DNA of 16,914 nt from an uncultured Eubacteriales bacterium (GCA_900319255.1 ONNU01000152.1:1-16914), one strand, 5' to 3'. Counted from the first letter of the stretch, positions 1 to 6,563 are shown. Numbers and translations: made by a program. Notes: generated from the letters alone by a model not told the origin.

Positions 1-383
1 CGCCGCTGTCAAAATCGCGGGGGCAGGTCTGACAATGCGTTACTTTCGCTTCCGCGTGTTATACTTGGATGGTAAGGGGGAATAAAATAATCCTCAGCCG
101 GCTCCAACAAAAACTCCCGGAAATATTTTACACGAATCGTGCCGCCGCTGTCAGAATCGCGTTGTAGGTTATGACCATGCAAGCCCTTTTCCTTATCCCC
201 TGTAGAAAGCCAGGCTCCATCGGCTTAGAGCTGGTATTCTTTCGTTTGAAGATGTTTAAAGCTCATTTGAAACTGCCCTTTTCGGTGAATTTGATATTTA
301 ATAATGTATAAGAATCTGCATGAATACAGTGTTCTTTTATATTTTCGCCGTTGAGTTTCACGGATTCAGGTAATAAAACGTAA
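1..383. other. Non-coding stretch with a duplicated 19-mer and a possible decayed ORF
   Basis: No intact gene is visible in this stretch. A 19-base GC-rich motif occurs at 1-19 and again at 143-161 with one mismatch, as direct copies 142 bases apart. On the minus strand between the two copies one frame stays open for about 75 codons, but it lacks a convincing start and ribosome site, and it reaches a stop inside the 1-19 copy. The same strand of the second copy reads through as an Arg-Asp-Ser-Asp-Ser-Gly run. I read this as a decayed or duplicated coding remnant, or as part of a dispersed intergenic repeat. The stretch also contains one half of a long inverted repeat (357-377). Confidence 0.35.
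357..377 (-). repeat. Inverted repeat copy A (mate at 9417-9437)
   Basis: The 21 bases here, read on the minus strand, are identical to 9417-9437 read on the plus strand (core ATTACCTGAATCCGTGAA). In both places the sequence lies in a gene-free stretch past the 3' end of a transcription unit. A 21-base perfect match is far beyond chance for a window of this size, so the two copies share an origin. What the element is cannot be told from the window alone. Confidence 0.7.
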
Positions 384-417
384 GACCGCCGCTTCCTTTT
401 CACGGGAGGCGGCGGTC
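384..417 (-). terminator. Strong intrinsic terminator, probably for the small minus-strand gene
   Basis: Bases 384-396 pair with 405-417 in a 13-bp stem that is almost all G-C (one G-T pair) with an 8-base loop. On the minus strand the stem is followed by a T-rich stretch (TTACGTTTTATT, 383 downwards). On the plus strand the following bases are less T-rich, although the hairpin could work both ways. The nearest minus-strand gene ends at 666, leaving about 250 bases of transcript without a convincing gene. Confidence 0.7.
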
Positions 418-665
418 AGTATTATTTCTGTTTTGATCACAGCGTACATAACAGCAGTGCCATTCAGGCTTTATCATCTTGTGGTCAGGTATCATATCTG
501 CTGTTTTTGCTGCGGGATGATGAAAAGTCCTCCGCTTTTCCGGTTTGCACCGTACAGAGACAGGCTCTGCGCCGAGGATATTGCCGGCGGTCTTTTGCGG
601 CATGAAGGCTGTTTCCTGTTCCGCAAGCGGCTCCGGATAATTGCAGAGAGCAAAAGAGAAGCGCC

Positions 666-803
666 TCAGGGGGTGTTATTTCCCGCAATCGGAAGCTCTT
701 TTTTTTCATTGAATTTTTGCGTAGGGTCTGATGTGATAATAATATCATCTGTATCGAACCGGATGATCTCCAGTTCAGCATCTTTGTAAAGTTCTTTTTT
801 CAT
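666..803 (-). CDS. Small hypothetical peptide (45 aa), function unknown
   Basis: I do not recognise a function. The 45-residue product begins MKKELYKDAELEIIRFDTDD and continues IIITSDPT into a polar tail. It has no signal peptide or membrane segment, and the acidic middle resembles many short Firmicute peptides of unknown role that carry an E-I-x-x-F-x-x-x-D-I-I-T-S stretch. The start at 803 is preferred over the longer upstream frame because an AAAGGGA ribosome site sits about nine bases before it and the lysine-rich start is typical. A minus-strand promoter (978-1007) and the strong terminator at 384-417 fit a single-gene transcript. It is divergent from the cysK operon. It could be a RiPP-like precursor or simply a small cytosolic protein; nothing nearby decides this. 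Confidence 0.55.
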   Translation of the reverse strand: MKKELYKDAELEIIRFDTDDIIITSDPTQKFNEKKELPIAGNNTP

Positions 804-874
804 TATGACGGTTCCCTTTGAATATAAAATATAATAGCTTTGCTTTGTTGTTACATACGGCAGGAAGTGCTCTG

Positions 875-909
875 CCTGACAGCTCCCGTTTCCCGGCAGC
901 ACTGTCAGG
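875..909 (-). other. Hairpin in the 5' leader of the small minus-strand gene
   Basis: CCTGACAG (875-882) pairs perfectly with CTGTCAGG (902-909), giving an 8-bp stem with a GC-rich 19-base loop. It lies in the predicted 5' untranslated region, about 70 bases before the start codon at 803. There is no T-tract, so it is not a terminator. A regulatory or mRNA-stability role is possible but unproven. Confidence 0.4.
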
Positions 910-977
910 GCGGAAAATGCGTGTCAGAACAATAATATACATGGCTCCCGTAAAATCACGGTCAGCGTATATAAAAT

Positions 978-1007
978 ATTATACAACAAAACAACCCGTC
1001 AGCGCAA
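978..1007 (-). promoter_or_regulatory. Candidate promoter for the small minus-strand gene
   Basis: On the minus strand there is a perfect -10 box TATAAT (983-978). An imperfect -35 box TTGCGC (1007-1002) lies 18 bases upstream. It would give a leader of about 165 bases before the start at 803. The -10 is strong and the -35 weak, so the assignment is tentative. Confidence 0.4.
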
Positions 1008-1076
1008 TTGGAGCAGGAAACAAAACGTGATATCTTGCTGAGATTCTGCTATAAAAAGGCACAACATATTACCAGA

Positions 1077-1093
1077 TATAGGAATATCCTATA
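1077..1093. promoter_or_regulatory. Perfect palindrome upstream of the cysK promoter
   Basis: TATAGGA-ATA-TCCTATA is a perfect inverted repeat with 7-base arms. It lies 20 bases upstream of the cysK -35 box and between the two divergent promoters. The position fits an activator site or one half of a repression loop. Which protein binds it is unknown; the LysR regulator at 7487 is one candidate, although LysR boxes usually have a T-N11-A core that this does not show. Confidence 0.45.
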
Positions 1094-1099
1094 AAATAT

Positions 1100-1122
1100 A
1101 TTTGTCAAAGGGCTTGACAAAT
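1100..1122. promoter_or_regulatory. Operator dyad overlapping the cysK -35 box
   Basis: ATTTGTCAA (1100-1108) and TTGACAAAT (1114-1122) are perfect inverted copies around a 5-base spacer. The right arm contains the whole -35 hexamer TTGACA, so a protein bound here would block RNA polymerase. This is directly visible; the identity of the repressor is not. Confidence 0.5.
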
Positions 1123-1142
1123 AAGGGTTTATATGAGATAAT
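1114..1142 (+). promoter_or_regulatory. Sigma-A type promoter of the cysK operon
   Basis: A consensus -35 box TTGACA (1114-1119), a 17-base spacer and a near-consensus -10 box GATAAT (1137-1142) predict transcription starting near 1149. The transcript would have a leader of roughly 175 bases before cysK. That leader contains the shared operator motif at 1155-1172 and a tiny ORF at 1203. Confidence 0.75.
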
Positions 1143-1154
1143 ACCTTCGAGAAA

Positions 1155-1172
1155 ACCTACTAATTACATAGG
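1155..1172 (+). promoter_or_regulatory. Shared operator motif, copy 1 (start of the cysK transcript)
   Basis: ACCTACTA-N5-ATAGG occurs here, about 6-24 bases after the predicted transcription start, and again at 9820-9837 next to the promoter of the second sulfur operon. The ends CCTA and TAGG form a dyad. A site just after the start point usually blocks transcription. Rrf2-family sulfur regulators (CymR, IscR) bind AT-rich dyads near such promoters and are plausible binders, but this is inference. Confidence 0.5.
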
Positions 1173-1202
1173 TAATAGAAATTTGTAACAGGAGATCTTG
1201 CC

Positions 1203-1235
1203 ATGATTATCATTAAGCCTCAAAAACGATGTTGA
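1203..1235 (+). CDS. Possible 10-residue leader peptide ending in Cys
   Basis: A strong AGGAGA ribosome site (1190-1195) stands seven bases before ATG at 1203. The frame reads MIIIKPQKRC and stops, so the last sense codon is Cys. It lies in the 5' leader of cysK. The ribosome site strongly suggests it is translated. A role in sensing charged Cys-tRNA is suggested by the terminal Cys codon and by the two clearer Cys-rich leaders in this window. However, no good terminator follows: the T-run at 1265-1270 is preceded only by a weak AT-rich stem in which 1192-1197 can pair with 1257-1262. A second tiny frame overlaps its stop (ATG at 1235). The role is uncertain. Confidence 0.4.
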   Translation: MIIIKPQKRC

Positions 1236-1325
1236 TGCAGAAATTTACCTGGATCTGATCTTACTTTTTTGACCAATACTCTTTCACTAACTAACTTAAT
1301 CAATCATTTTTGAGGAGAATGAGCT

Positions 1326-2249
1326 ATGAGAACTTACAGGAAAATAACCGATCTGATCGGTAATACTCCGCTGTTGGAGCTTACTGAGACAGAGAAAAGA
1401 GCCGGCGCCAGAATTTTCGGCAAGCTGGAATATTTCAACCCCGCAGGAAGCGTCAAGGACAGGATCGCCAAGGCTATGATCGAGGATGCGGAGGCTAAGG
1501 GTATCCTCAAGCCTGATTCCGTAATCATCGAGCCTACAAGCGGCAATACCGGAATAGGTCTTGCTGCGGTCGCTGCGGCAAGAGGCTATCAGGTAATACT
1601 CACCATGCCGGAAACAATGAGCATTGAACGCAGGAATCTGCTGAAGGCTTACGGCGCAAGGGTCGTTCTGACCGAGGGCGTCAAGGGCATGAAGGGCGCT
1701 ATCGAAAAAGCGCAGGAGCTGGCGGCTGCAAATGCTCATAGCTTCATTCCCAGTCAGTTCACCAATAATGCAAATCCGAAGGCGCACTATGATACCACCG
1801 GGCCTGAAATATGGGAGGATACGGACGGAAAGGTCGATATCTTTGTCGCCGGTGTGGGAACAGGCGGAACGGTGTCGGGCGTGGGAGAATATCTCAGATC
1901 CCGCAACCCGGATGTAAAGATAGTCGCAGTTGAGCCGGCAGGTTCGCCGGTGCTGTCGGGAGAAAAGCCCGGACCTCATAAGATACAGGGTATCGGCGCA
2001 GGCTTCATGCCTGAAACACTGAACACCGATATCTATGATGAAGTCATAAAGGTAACAAACGAGGATGCTTTTGAAACAGGAAGAGAGCTTGCCAGAAAAG
2101 AGGGACTGCTTGTAGGTATTTCCTCAGGCGCTGCGGTATGGGCAGCAAGGCAGCTTGCAGGGCGTCCGGAAAACAAGGGGAAGATAATAGTAGCGATACT
2201 GCCAGATACAGGCGAGCGCTATCTCTCCACACCAATGTTTACAGGATAA
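1326..2249 (+). CDS. cysK: Cysteine synthase (O-acetylserine sulfhydrylase)
   Basis: A PLP-dependent enzyme of the cytosol that makes cysteine from O-acetylserine and sulfide. The 307-residue length is normal for CysK. Visible motifs are the N-terminal IGNTPLLEL, the PLP lysine K44 in NPAGSVKDR, the substrate loop TSGNTG (71-76), the phosphate-binding GTGGT (178-182) and the C-terminal SSGAA. PTSGNTGIGLA and the MPETMSIERR stretch are typical of canonical CysK and differ from the second paralogue at 6566. The start is supported by GAGGAGAA shortly upstream. It is the first large gene of the operon, with a consensus promoter and operator dyads about 200 bases upstream, so it is probably repressed when cysteine is plentiful. 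Confidence 0.93.
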   Translation: MRTYRKITDLIGNTPLLELTETEKRAGARIFGKLEYFNPAGSVKDRIAKAMIEDAEAKGILKPDSVIIEPTSGNTGIGLAAVAAARGYQVILTMPETMSIERRNLLKAYGARVVLTEGVKGMKGAIEKAQELAAANAHSFIPSQFTNNANPKAHYDTTGPEIWEDTDGKVDIFVAGVGTGGTVSGVGEYLRSRNPDVKIVAVEPAGSPVLSGEKPGPHKIQGIGAGFMPETLNTDIYDEVIKVTNEDAFETGRELARKEGLLVGISSGAAVWAARQLAGRPENKGKIIVAILPDTGERYLSTPMFTG

Positions 2250-2261
2250 GAGGTAATTGAA

Positions 2262-2411
2262 ATGAAAAACTACAGCAGCATCAATGTAAAGATGAATATT
2301 CTTACAGCTGAAAGCGTAATTCTCGCTTCCGGCAGCGTTGCTGCGCCCTTTTTCTGCTGTATGTGTTGTACTGACACAGACGGCATACCGACGCGCCTTG
2401 TTTTACCTTAA
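2262..2411 (+). CDS. Cys-rich leader peptide (49 aa) of a transcription attenuator
   Basis: Starting 12 bases after cysK, this short frame has an AAGAGG ribosome site eight bases before the ATG. It encodes 49 residues with a Cys cluster, APFFCCMCC, at residues 28-36 and no other Cys. The Cys codons (2355-2369) lie just before the sequence 2376-2386, which pairs perfectly with the 5' arm of the terminator that follows. This is the geometry of a ribosome-stalling attenuator. When Cys-tRNA is short the ribosome stalls at CC and frees the antiterminator; when it is plentiful the ribosome moves on and the terminator forms. The peptide probably has no function after translation. A small functional thiol peptide is the alternative, but the RNA pairing argues against it. 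Confidence 0.75.
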   Translation: MKNYSSINVKMNILTAESVILASGSVAAPFFCCMCCTDTDGIPTRLVLP

Positions 2412-2439
2412 AAAACAGGTTTTCTGCCATGCCGTCTGT
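2376..2439 (+). promoter_or_regulatory. Antiterminator helix of the Cys attenuator
   Basis: Bases 2376-2386 (ACAGACGGCAT) are exactly complementary to 2429-2439 (ATGCCGTCTGT). This 11-bp helix uses the whole 5' arm of the terminator (2431-2438) and so excludes it. The left strand lies inside the leader ORF, 7 bases past the last Cys codon. A weaker competing hairpin, TGTGT (2362-2366) with ACACA (2374-2378), could hold the left strand when no ribosome is present. Confidence 0.7.
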
Positions 2440-2473
2440 TCTGCCTTGTGCAGCGCAGGCGGCTTTTTCTTTT
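2431..2473 (+). terminator. Attenuator terminator upstream of the methyltransferase gene
   Basis: GCCGTCTGT (2431-2439) pairs with 2455-2463. An inner CTGC/GCAG helix (2441-2444 with 2450-2453) closes a CTTGT loop, with one mismatch between the two helices. The stem is followed by TTTTTCTTTT (2464-2473). It lies between cysK and the methyltransferase start at 2495, so it would limit transcription of everything downstream unless the antiterminator forms. Confidence 0.85.
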
Positions 2474-2494
2474 GATTTGAAAGGAAGTTTATTT

Positions 2495-3403
2495 ATGATA
2501 GCAACACAGGAAAGCATAACGGCAAAGCTTTGCTCCTTTGCCCGGGCATATCATTCAAATACAGGCCGCAAAAAGATCTTTGACGATTATCTTGCCTACG
2601 ATATGATGGGCAAGGAGGAATTCGAGGAGATCGGGCAGCTGATACAAAACGGCTTTGAGCCGGAAAGGATAACAGAGCATCCTGAATTTGAAGCAAAGCG
2701 GATCACTCACGCTCTGAACCGGTATATATTCCCGATACCGCTGTCACGCATTGCATTTGCAGAACAGAAACTGCATGAATTTGCATCAGAGGGCAGAAAA
2801 TGTCAGTATGTGATATGCGGCGCAGGCATGGATACCTTTGCTTTCAGAAACAGCGATCCCGATATCCGTATATTTGAGCTTGACCACCCGGATACGGGCA
2901 GATATAAAAGAGAAAGAATAAAAGAGCTTGAATGGATAATCCCGGAAAACCTCAGCTTCGTGCCGATAGATTTTTCAAAGGACGATATGGGGGAGGAGCT
3001 GCTTAAAGCAGGCTTTGATCCGGAGCTTCCATCGTTTTTTGCGATACTCGGCGTTTCATATTATCTGACACTGCCTGTTTTTGAGCAGACGATAAGAAAA
3101 ATATCGCAGCTTTGTAAAGCGCAGGTCAGGATAGTTTTTGATTACCCGGATGAAACAACGCTTTCCGCAAGAAATTCCGAGCGTGTCAGAACGCTTGCGG
3201 ATATCACCGAAAAGTTAGGAGAAAGGATGCTTCACGGATATTCGCTTCCGGAGATAAATGAGGTGCTTGACCGCAACGGCTTTGAAACGGAGGATCATGA
3301 AACGCCGCAGATGATCCAGCAGAAATATTTTGACGGCAGGGATGATGAGATACAGGCGTTTGAAAATATACATTTTATGTCTGTGGTAAGAGGAAAAAGG
3401 TAA
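2495..3403 (+). CDS. SAM-dependent methyltransferase, leucine carboxyl methyltransferase (LCM) family
   Basis: A soluble 302-residue methyltransferase of the LCM family (PF04072; COG3315). The SAM-binding motif I is VICGAGMDTFAFR (about 107-118). The family-typical acidic motif FELDHPDT follows at 127-134, and the GVSYYLT stretch marks the later core. The start at 2495 is chosen because AAAGGAAG stands seven bases upstream. The longer frame starting at 2429 would begin inside the terminator hairpin. Family members methylate carboxylates or small-molecule oxygens, and the substrate here is unknown. Its placement after a Cys attenuator and before metK and luxS suggests a link with SAM turnover or with a sulfur metabolite. 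It is not closely related in sequence to the methyltransferase of the Bacillus mccAB operon (YrrT), although the position is reminiscent of it. Confidence 0.8.
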   Translation: MIATQESITAKLCSFARAYHSNTGRKKIFDDYLAYDMMGKEEFEEIGQLIQNGFEPERITEHPEFEAKRITHALNRYIFPIPLSRIAFAEQKLHEFASEGRKCQYVICGAGMDTFAFRNSDPDIRIFELDHPDTGRYKRERIKELEWIIPENLSFVPIDFSKDDMGEELLKAGFDPELPSFFAILGVSYYLTLPVFEQTIRKISQLCKAQVRIVFDYPDETTLSARNSERVRTLADITEKLGERMLHGYSLPEINEVLDRNGFETEDHETPQMIQQKYFDGRDDEIQAFENIHFMSVVRGKR

Positions 3404-3635
3404 AAGTGGGAAAAGAAATTGTAAAAGTTTTGCCAGCCTCGTTGCCGGACAAAACCGAAAGAACTCCCCCTGCGAATATCCCAGGCACCACCCATCCCCC
3501 TTCCGGCATAAACTGATAAATCAGAAATCCCAAAATATAACCCGGCGAAGAAAAGCAAAAATCACATACTATTTTAACCGTATCAATACAAGCTTTAAAA
3601 AAATAATCAGATAAAAAGAAAAAGGAGAAAAAGAA
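3404..3635 (+). other. Intergenic region before metK with a hairpin and a palindrome
   Basis: This stretch has no gene and no SAM riboswitch: the S-box sequence blocks are absent. GTTTTG (3427-3432) pairs with CAAAAC (3450-3455), with an inner CCAGC/GCCGG helix containing one mismatch. No T-run follows on the plus strand, though one does on the minus strand. A 12-base palindrome, CTGAT-AA-ATCAG, lies at 3513-3524. No convincing promoter was found; TACTAT near 3570 is at best a weak -10 box. An AAAAAGGAG ribosome site precedes metK. Confidence 0.4.
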
Positions 3636-4817
3636 ATGGGAAACTATATTTTTACATCAGAATCAGTAACAAAGGGTCATCCTGATAAGGTCTGCGATAT
3701 GATATCGGATTCAATACTGGACGCATATCTGAAAAAGGATAAAAACGCCCGCGTGGCAGTTGAAACTGTGGTAAAGAATAATACAGTAGTGCTTGCAGGC
3801 GAGGTATCATCGAAGGCTGATGTTGAGATAGAAAAAACGGTAAGACGTACCATCAACAGCATCGGCTATGACCGCCCGGAGCTTGGCTTTGACGGACATT
3901 CTGCAAAAATAATCCAGCTTATTGACAAGCAGTCGCCGGATATAGCACAGGGAGTTGACGAGGCGCTTGAAAACCGCGGTGATGAAGAGGATGAAAACAG
4001 CCTTGGCGCAGGCGATCAGGGAATGATGTTCGGCTATGCGGTAAATGAAACAGAGGAGCTGATGCCGCTTGCGATCTCCCTTGCCCATAAGCTTTCAAGA
4101 AAGCTGACGGAGGTCAGGGAGAATAACACTCTCCCGTATCTCCGCCCGGACGGAAAGACCCAGGTATCCATAAAATATGAAAACGGCGAAGCTGTGGGCA
4201 TAGATACTATACTTATTTCCACCCAGCATGATCCGGAGGTGACACAGGAGCAGATCAGAGAGGATCTTATCCGATATGTTATCAGACCGGTACTTCCGGA
4301 AAAGTGGAGGGACGATGATTATAAAATACTTGTGAATCCTACCGGAAGATTTGTTATCGGCGGTCCTGTGGGTGACAGCGGACTCACCGGCAGAAAGATC
4401 ATCGTTGATACCTACGGCGGAGCGGCAGCCCATGGCGGCGGAGCATTCTCCGGAAAGGATCCTACAAAGGTAGACCGCAGCGCCGCATATGCCGCAAGAT
4501 ATCTTGCAAAGAATATCGTATCGGCAGGACTTGCAGAAAAAGCGGAGATACAGCTTGCATATGCTATCGGAGTTGCGCATCCCGTATCGGTGCTTGTAAA
4601 TACATACGGAACGGGCAGAGTGCCGGATGAGGAAATAAGACAGGCAGTAGAGGAGCTTGTGGATCTTCGCCCGGAAAAGATAATCGAACGCTTTGATCTG
4701 CAGCGTCCTATTTATTCGCAGACAGCCTCCTATGGCCATTTCGGAAGAACCGATATTGATCTGCCATGGGAAAGAACAGACCTTGCAAAGGATCTGAAAA
4801 AACACATTGTACATTGA
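3636..4817 (+). CDS. metK: S-adenosylmethionine synthetase
   Basis: This cytosolic enzyme converts methionine and ATP to SAM, phosphate and pyrophosphate. The 393-residue length is standard. The ATP-binding GHPDK (14-18), the signature GAGDQG (124-129) and the glycine-rich P-loop region GGGAFSGKDPTKVDRSAAY (about 267-285) are all intact. It is followed 15 bases later by luxS, so the two are co-transcribed: SAM made here is used by methyltransferases, and the product SAH is recycled by the next gene after a nucleosidase step. No SAM-I (S-box) riboswitch precedes it, which is unlike many Firmicute metK genes. In this locus the Cys attenuator upstream may take over part of the control. Confidence 0.97.
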   Translation: MGNYIFTSESVTKGHPDKVCDMISDSILDAYLKKDKNARVAVETVVKNNTVVLAGEVSSKADVEIEKTVRRTINSIGYDRPELGFDGHSAKIIQLIDKQSPDIAQGVDEALENRGDEEDENSLGAGDQGMMFGYAVNETEELMPLAISLAHKLSRKLTEVRENNTLPYLRPDGKTQVSIKYENGEAVGIDTILISTQHDPEVTQEQIREDLIRYVIRPVLPEKWRDDDYKILVNPTGRFVIGGPVGDSGLTGRKIIVDTYGGAAAHGGGAFSGKDPTKVDRSAAYAARYLAKNIVSAGLAEKAEIQLAYAIGVAHPVSVLVNTYGTGRVPDEEIRQAVEELVDLRPEKIIERFDLQRPIYSQTASYGHFGRTDIDLPWERTDLAKDLKKHIVH

Positions 4818-4832
4818 TAAGGAGATGAGATC

Positions 4833-5357
4833 ATGGAGCTGATACCAAGCTTTTCAGTGGATCACAGAAGGATAATCCCCGGCGTTTTCACCAGCCGTAC
4901 AGACAGAGTAGGGGACAGCGTGATCACAACATATGATATAAGAGTTACAAGACCGAATAAGGAGCCTGCGATAGACGCGGCAGCAATGCATTCCCTTGAG
5001 CATATCATAGCGACATATCTTCGCAATGATCCCCTGTGGAAGGATGAAGTGATATACTGGGGGCCTATGGGCTGCCTGACAGGCTTTTACCTGATACTCA
5101 AGGGAAACCGTGAGCCTGCGCAGATATCCGGGCTTCTGCTCAATGCATTCAGAGCAGCGGAAAACGCTGAAAGCGTCCCCGGCACAGAGCCTGAAAACTG
5201 CGGTCATTATATTATGCACGATCTTGAAATGGCAAAATGGTATGCAAAAAGATTTGCAGACTATCTTGAGGAAAACAAAGAAAACCCGGAGATCTATAAG
5301 TATCCCAAAACCGGACGCCTTGTAACAGAGGACGGACAGCAGTTCTTTGATTCATAA
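4833..5357 (+). CDS. luxS: S-ribosylhomocysteine lyase (autoinducer-2 synthase)
   Basis: LuxS cleaves S-ribosylhomocysteine to homocysteine and DPD, the precursor of autoinducer-2. The 174-residue protein has the metal site HSLEH (H53, H57, with E56 as the general base) and the third ligand C123 in ENCGHY. The catalytic C81 is in GPMGCLTG. AAGGAGATGAGATC precedes the start. It lies between metK and the cystathionine genes, which places it in methionine-to-cysteine recycling; AI-2 may be only a by-product. The nucleosidase (MtnN/Pfs) that supplies its substrate is not in the window. Confidence 0.96.
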   Translation: MELIPSFSVDHRRIIPGVFTSRTDRVGDSVITTYDIRVTRPNKEPAIDAAAMHSLEHIIATYLRNDPLWKDEVIYWGPMGCLTGFYLILKGNREPAQISGLLLNAFRAAENAESVPGTEPENCGHYIMHDLEMAKWYAKRFADYLEENKENPEIYKYPKTGRLVTEDGQQFFDS

Positions 5358-5405
5358 AATAATATCAGGTGAATATAAAAGAAAAAATGAAAAGGAGTAA
5401 TTATC

Positions 5406-6563
5406 ATGTCAGCATATAATAACATAGAATCAGCCCTTATCCACGGGGGAATTTACGGAGATGAATATACAAAGGCGGTAAATGTTCCGATCTATCAGAC
5501 ATCTACATATGAGCAGAGCGGACTCGGCGAGGAATTCCGCTGGGAATATTCCCGCACAGGCAATCCCACAAGAGCAGCTCTGGAAGCCCTTATCGCTGAG
5601 CTTGAGCACGGCACGGCAGGCTTTGCCTTCGCATCCGGCATGGCAGCGATCACAGCAGTTCTCAGCCTTTTCCATACAGGCGACCGCATCATTATTTCCA
5701 GCAATGTCTACGGCGGAACATTCAGACTTCTTGATAAGGTGTTCAATCATTTCGGCATAAGCTATTCCATCGAGGATACCACCGATATCAGCAGTCTTGA
5801 AAAGAAGATAACAAAGGAAGTCAAGGCGATACTTGTTGAAAGCCCCGCAAATCCGCTGCTTACAGTAACAGATCTTGCTGCGGTCTCGCGTCTTGCGGCA
5901 AAATATGATATACTGTCTATAGTGGATAATACATTTATGACACCGTACCTGCAGCGTCCCCTTGAGCTTGGGGCAGATATCGTTATCCATAGCGCAACAA
6001 AATATCTCGGCGGTCATAGTGATGTGGTAGCCGGACTTGTGGTGGTGAATGACGATAAGCTTGCAAAGCAGATAGCGTTTATCCAGAATTCCACCGGCGG
6101 AGTGCTGGGTCCCTTTGACAGCTTCCTGCTTATCCGCGGAATAAAGACTCTCGGAGTACGTCTTGACCGTCATGTGGAAAATGCAGAAAAGGCAGCTGAA
6201 TTCCTCAGCAGGCATAAGGCGGTAAAGAATGTATATTATCCCGGACTTCCGGAGGCTCAGGGCTATGAGATCAATAAAAGACAGGCTAAAAACGGCGGCG
6301 CAATGATCTCCTTTGAGCTGTATGAAAACTATGATATCAAAAAGTTCTTCAAATCCCTGAAGCTTGTAGCCCTTGCAGAAAGTCTCGGAGGCGTGGAAAG
6401 CCTCGTCTGCCATCCTGCAAGCATGACCCACGCTTCCATACCCTATGAGGTACGTCAGCAGGTCGGCATAACGGACGGACTTATCCGTTTGTCCATCGGC
6501 ATCGAAAGCATTGACGATATTCTTGCGGATATTGCTCAGGCTATCGAAGAAAGCGAGGGTTGA
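5406..6563 (+). CDS. mccB: Cystathionine gamma-lyase/gamma-synthase family PLP enzyme, probably MccB
   Basis: A 385-residue enzyme of the Cys/Met metabolism PLP family (PF01053). The Schiff-base lysine is K199 in HSATKYLGGHSD. Other family motifs are YSRTGNPTR (about 48-56), the PLP-phosphate region FASGMAAI and VYGGTFR, and SLGGVESL near the C-terminus. Sequence alone does not separate cystathionine gamma-lyase (MccB), gamma-synthase (MetB) or O-acetylhomoserine-dependent enzymes. The direct coupling to an MccA-type gene two bases downstream favours MccB, which would split cystathionine into cysteine, 2-oxobutyrate and ammonia. A GGAG ribosome site lies about ten bases before the start. The 48-base gap after luxS contains no terminator. 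Confidence 0.88.
   Translation: MSAYNNIESALIHGGIYGDEYTKAVNVPIYQTSTYEQSGLGEEFRWEYSRTGNPTRAALEALIAELEHGTAGFAFASGMAAITAVLSLFHTGDRIIISSNVYGGTFRLLDKVFNHFGISYSIEDTTDISSLEKKITKEVKAILVESPANPLLTVTDLAAVSRLAAKYDILSIVDNTFMTPYLQRPLELGADIVIHSATKYLGGHSDVVAGLVVVNDDKLAKQIAFIQNSTGGVLGPFDSFLLIRGIKTLGVRLDRHVENAEKAAEFLSRHKAVKNVYYPGLPEAQGYEINKRQAKNGGAMISFELYENYDIKKFFKSLKLVALAESLGGVESLVCHPASMTHASIPYEVRQQVGITDGLIRLSIGIESIDDILADIAQAIEESEG

Noticed and set aside
400..603. Minus-strand ORF of 67 aa before the terminator
   Set aside because: Weak ribosome site, and its last codons lie in the terminator stem; the composition (Arg, His, Cys rich) looks like chance. I left it as untranslated tail.
485..781. Minus-strand ORF of 98 aa
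   Set aside because: It overlaps the better supported 45-aa gene in another frame and has no ribosome site.
2429..2494. Upstream start for the methyltransferase at 2429
   Set aside because: This start lies in the terminator hairpin and has no ribosome site. The start at 2495 has AAAGGAAG at proper distance.
3427..3455. Terminator between the methyltransferase gene and metK
   Set aside because: A hairpin exists, but no T-run follows on the plus strand, so termination for the operon is not supported.
4095..4814. Minus-strand ORF of 239 aa opposite metK
   Set aside because: Shadow of metK with random-looking Cys/Arg/Ile-rich sequence.
5430..6431. Long minus-strand ORF (333 aa) opposite mccB
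   Set aside because: A shadow of mccB caused by codon bias. The plus-strand product has all PLP-enzyme motifs; this one has none.
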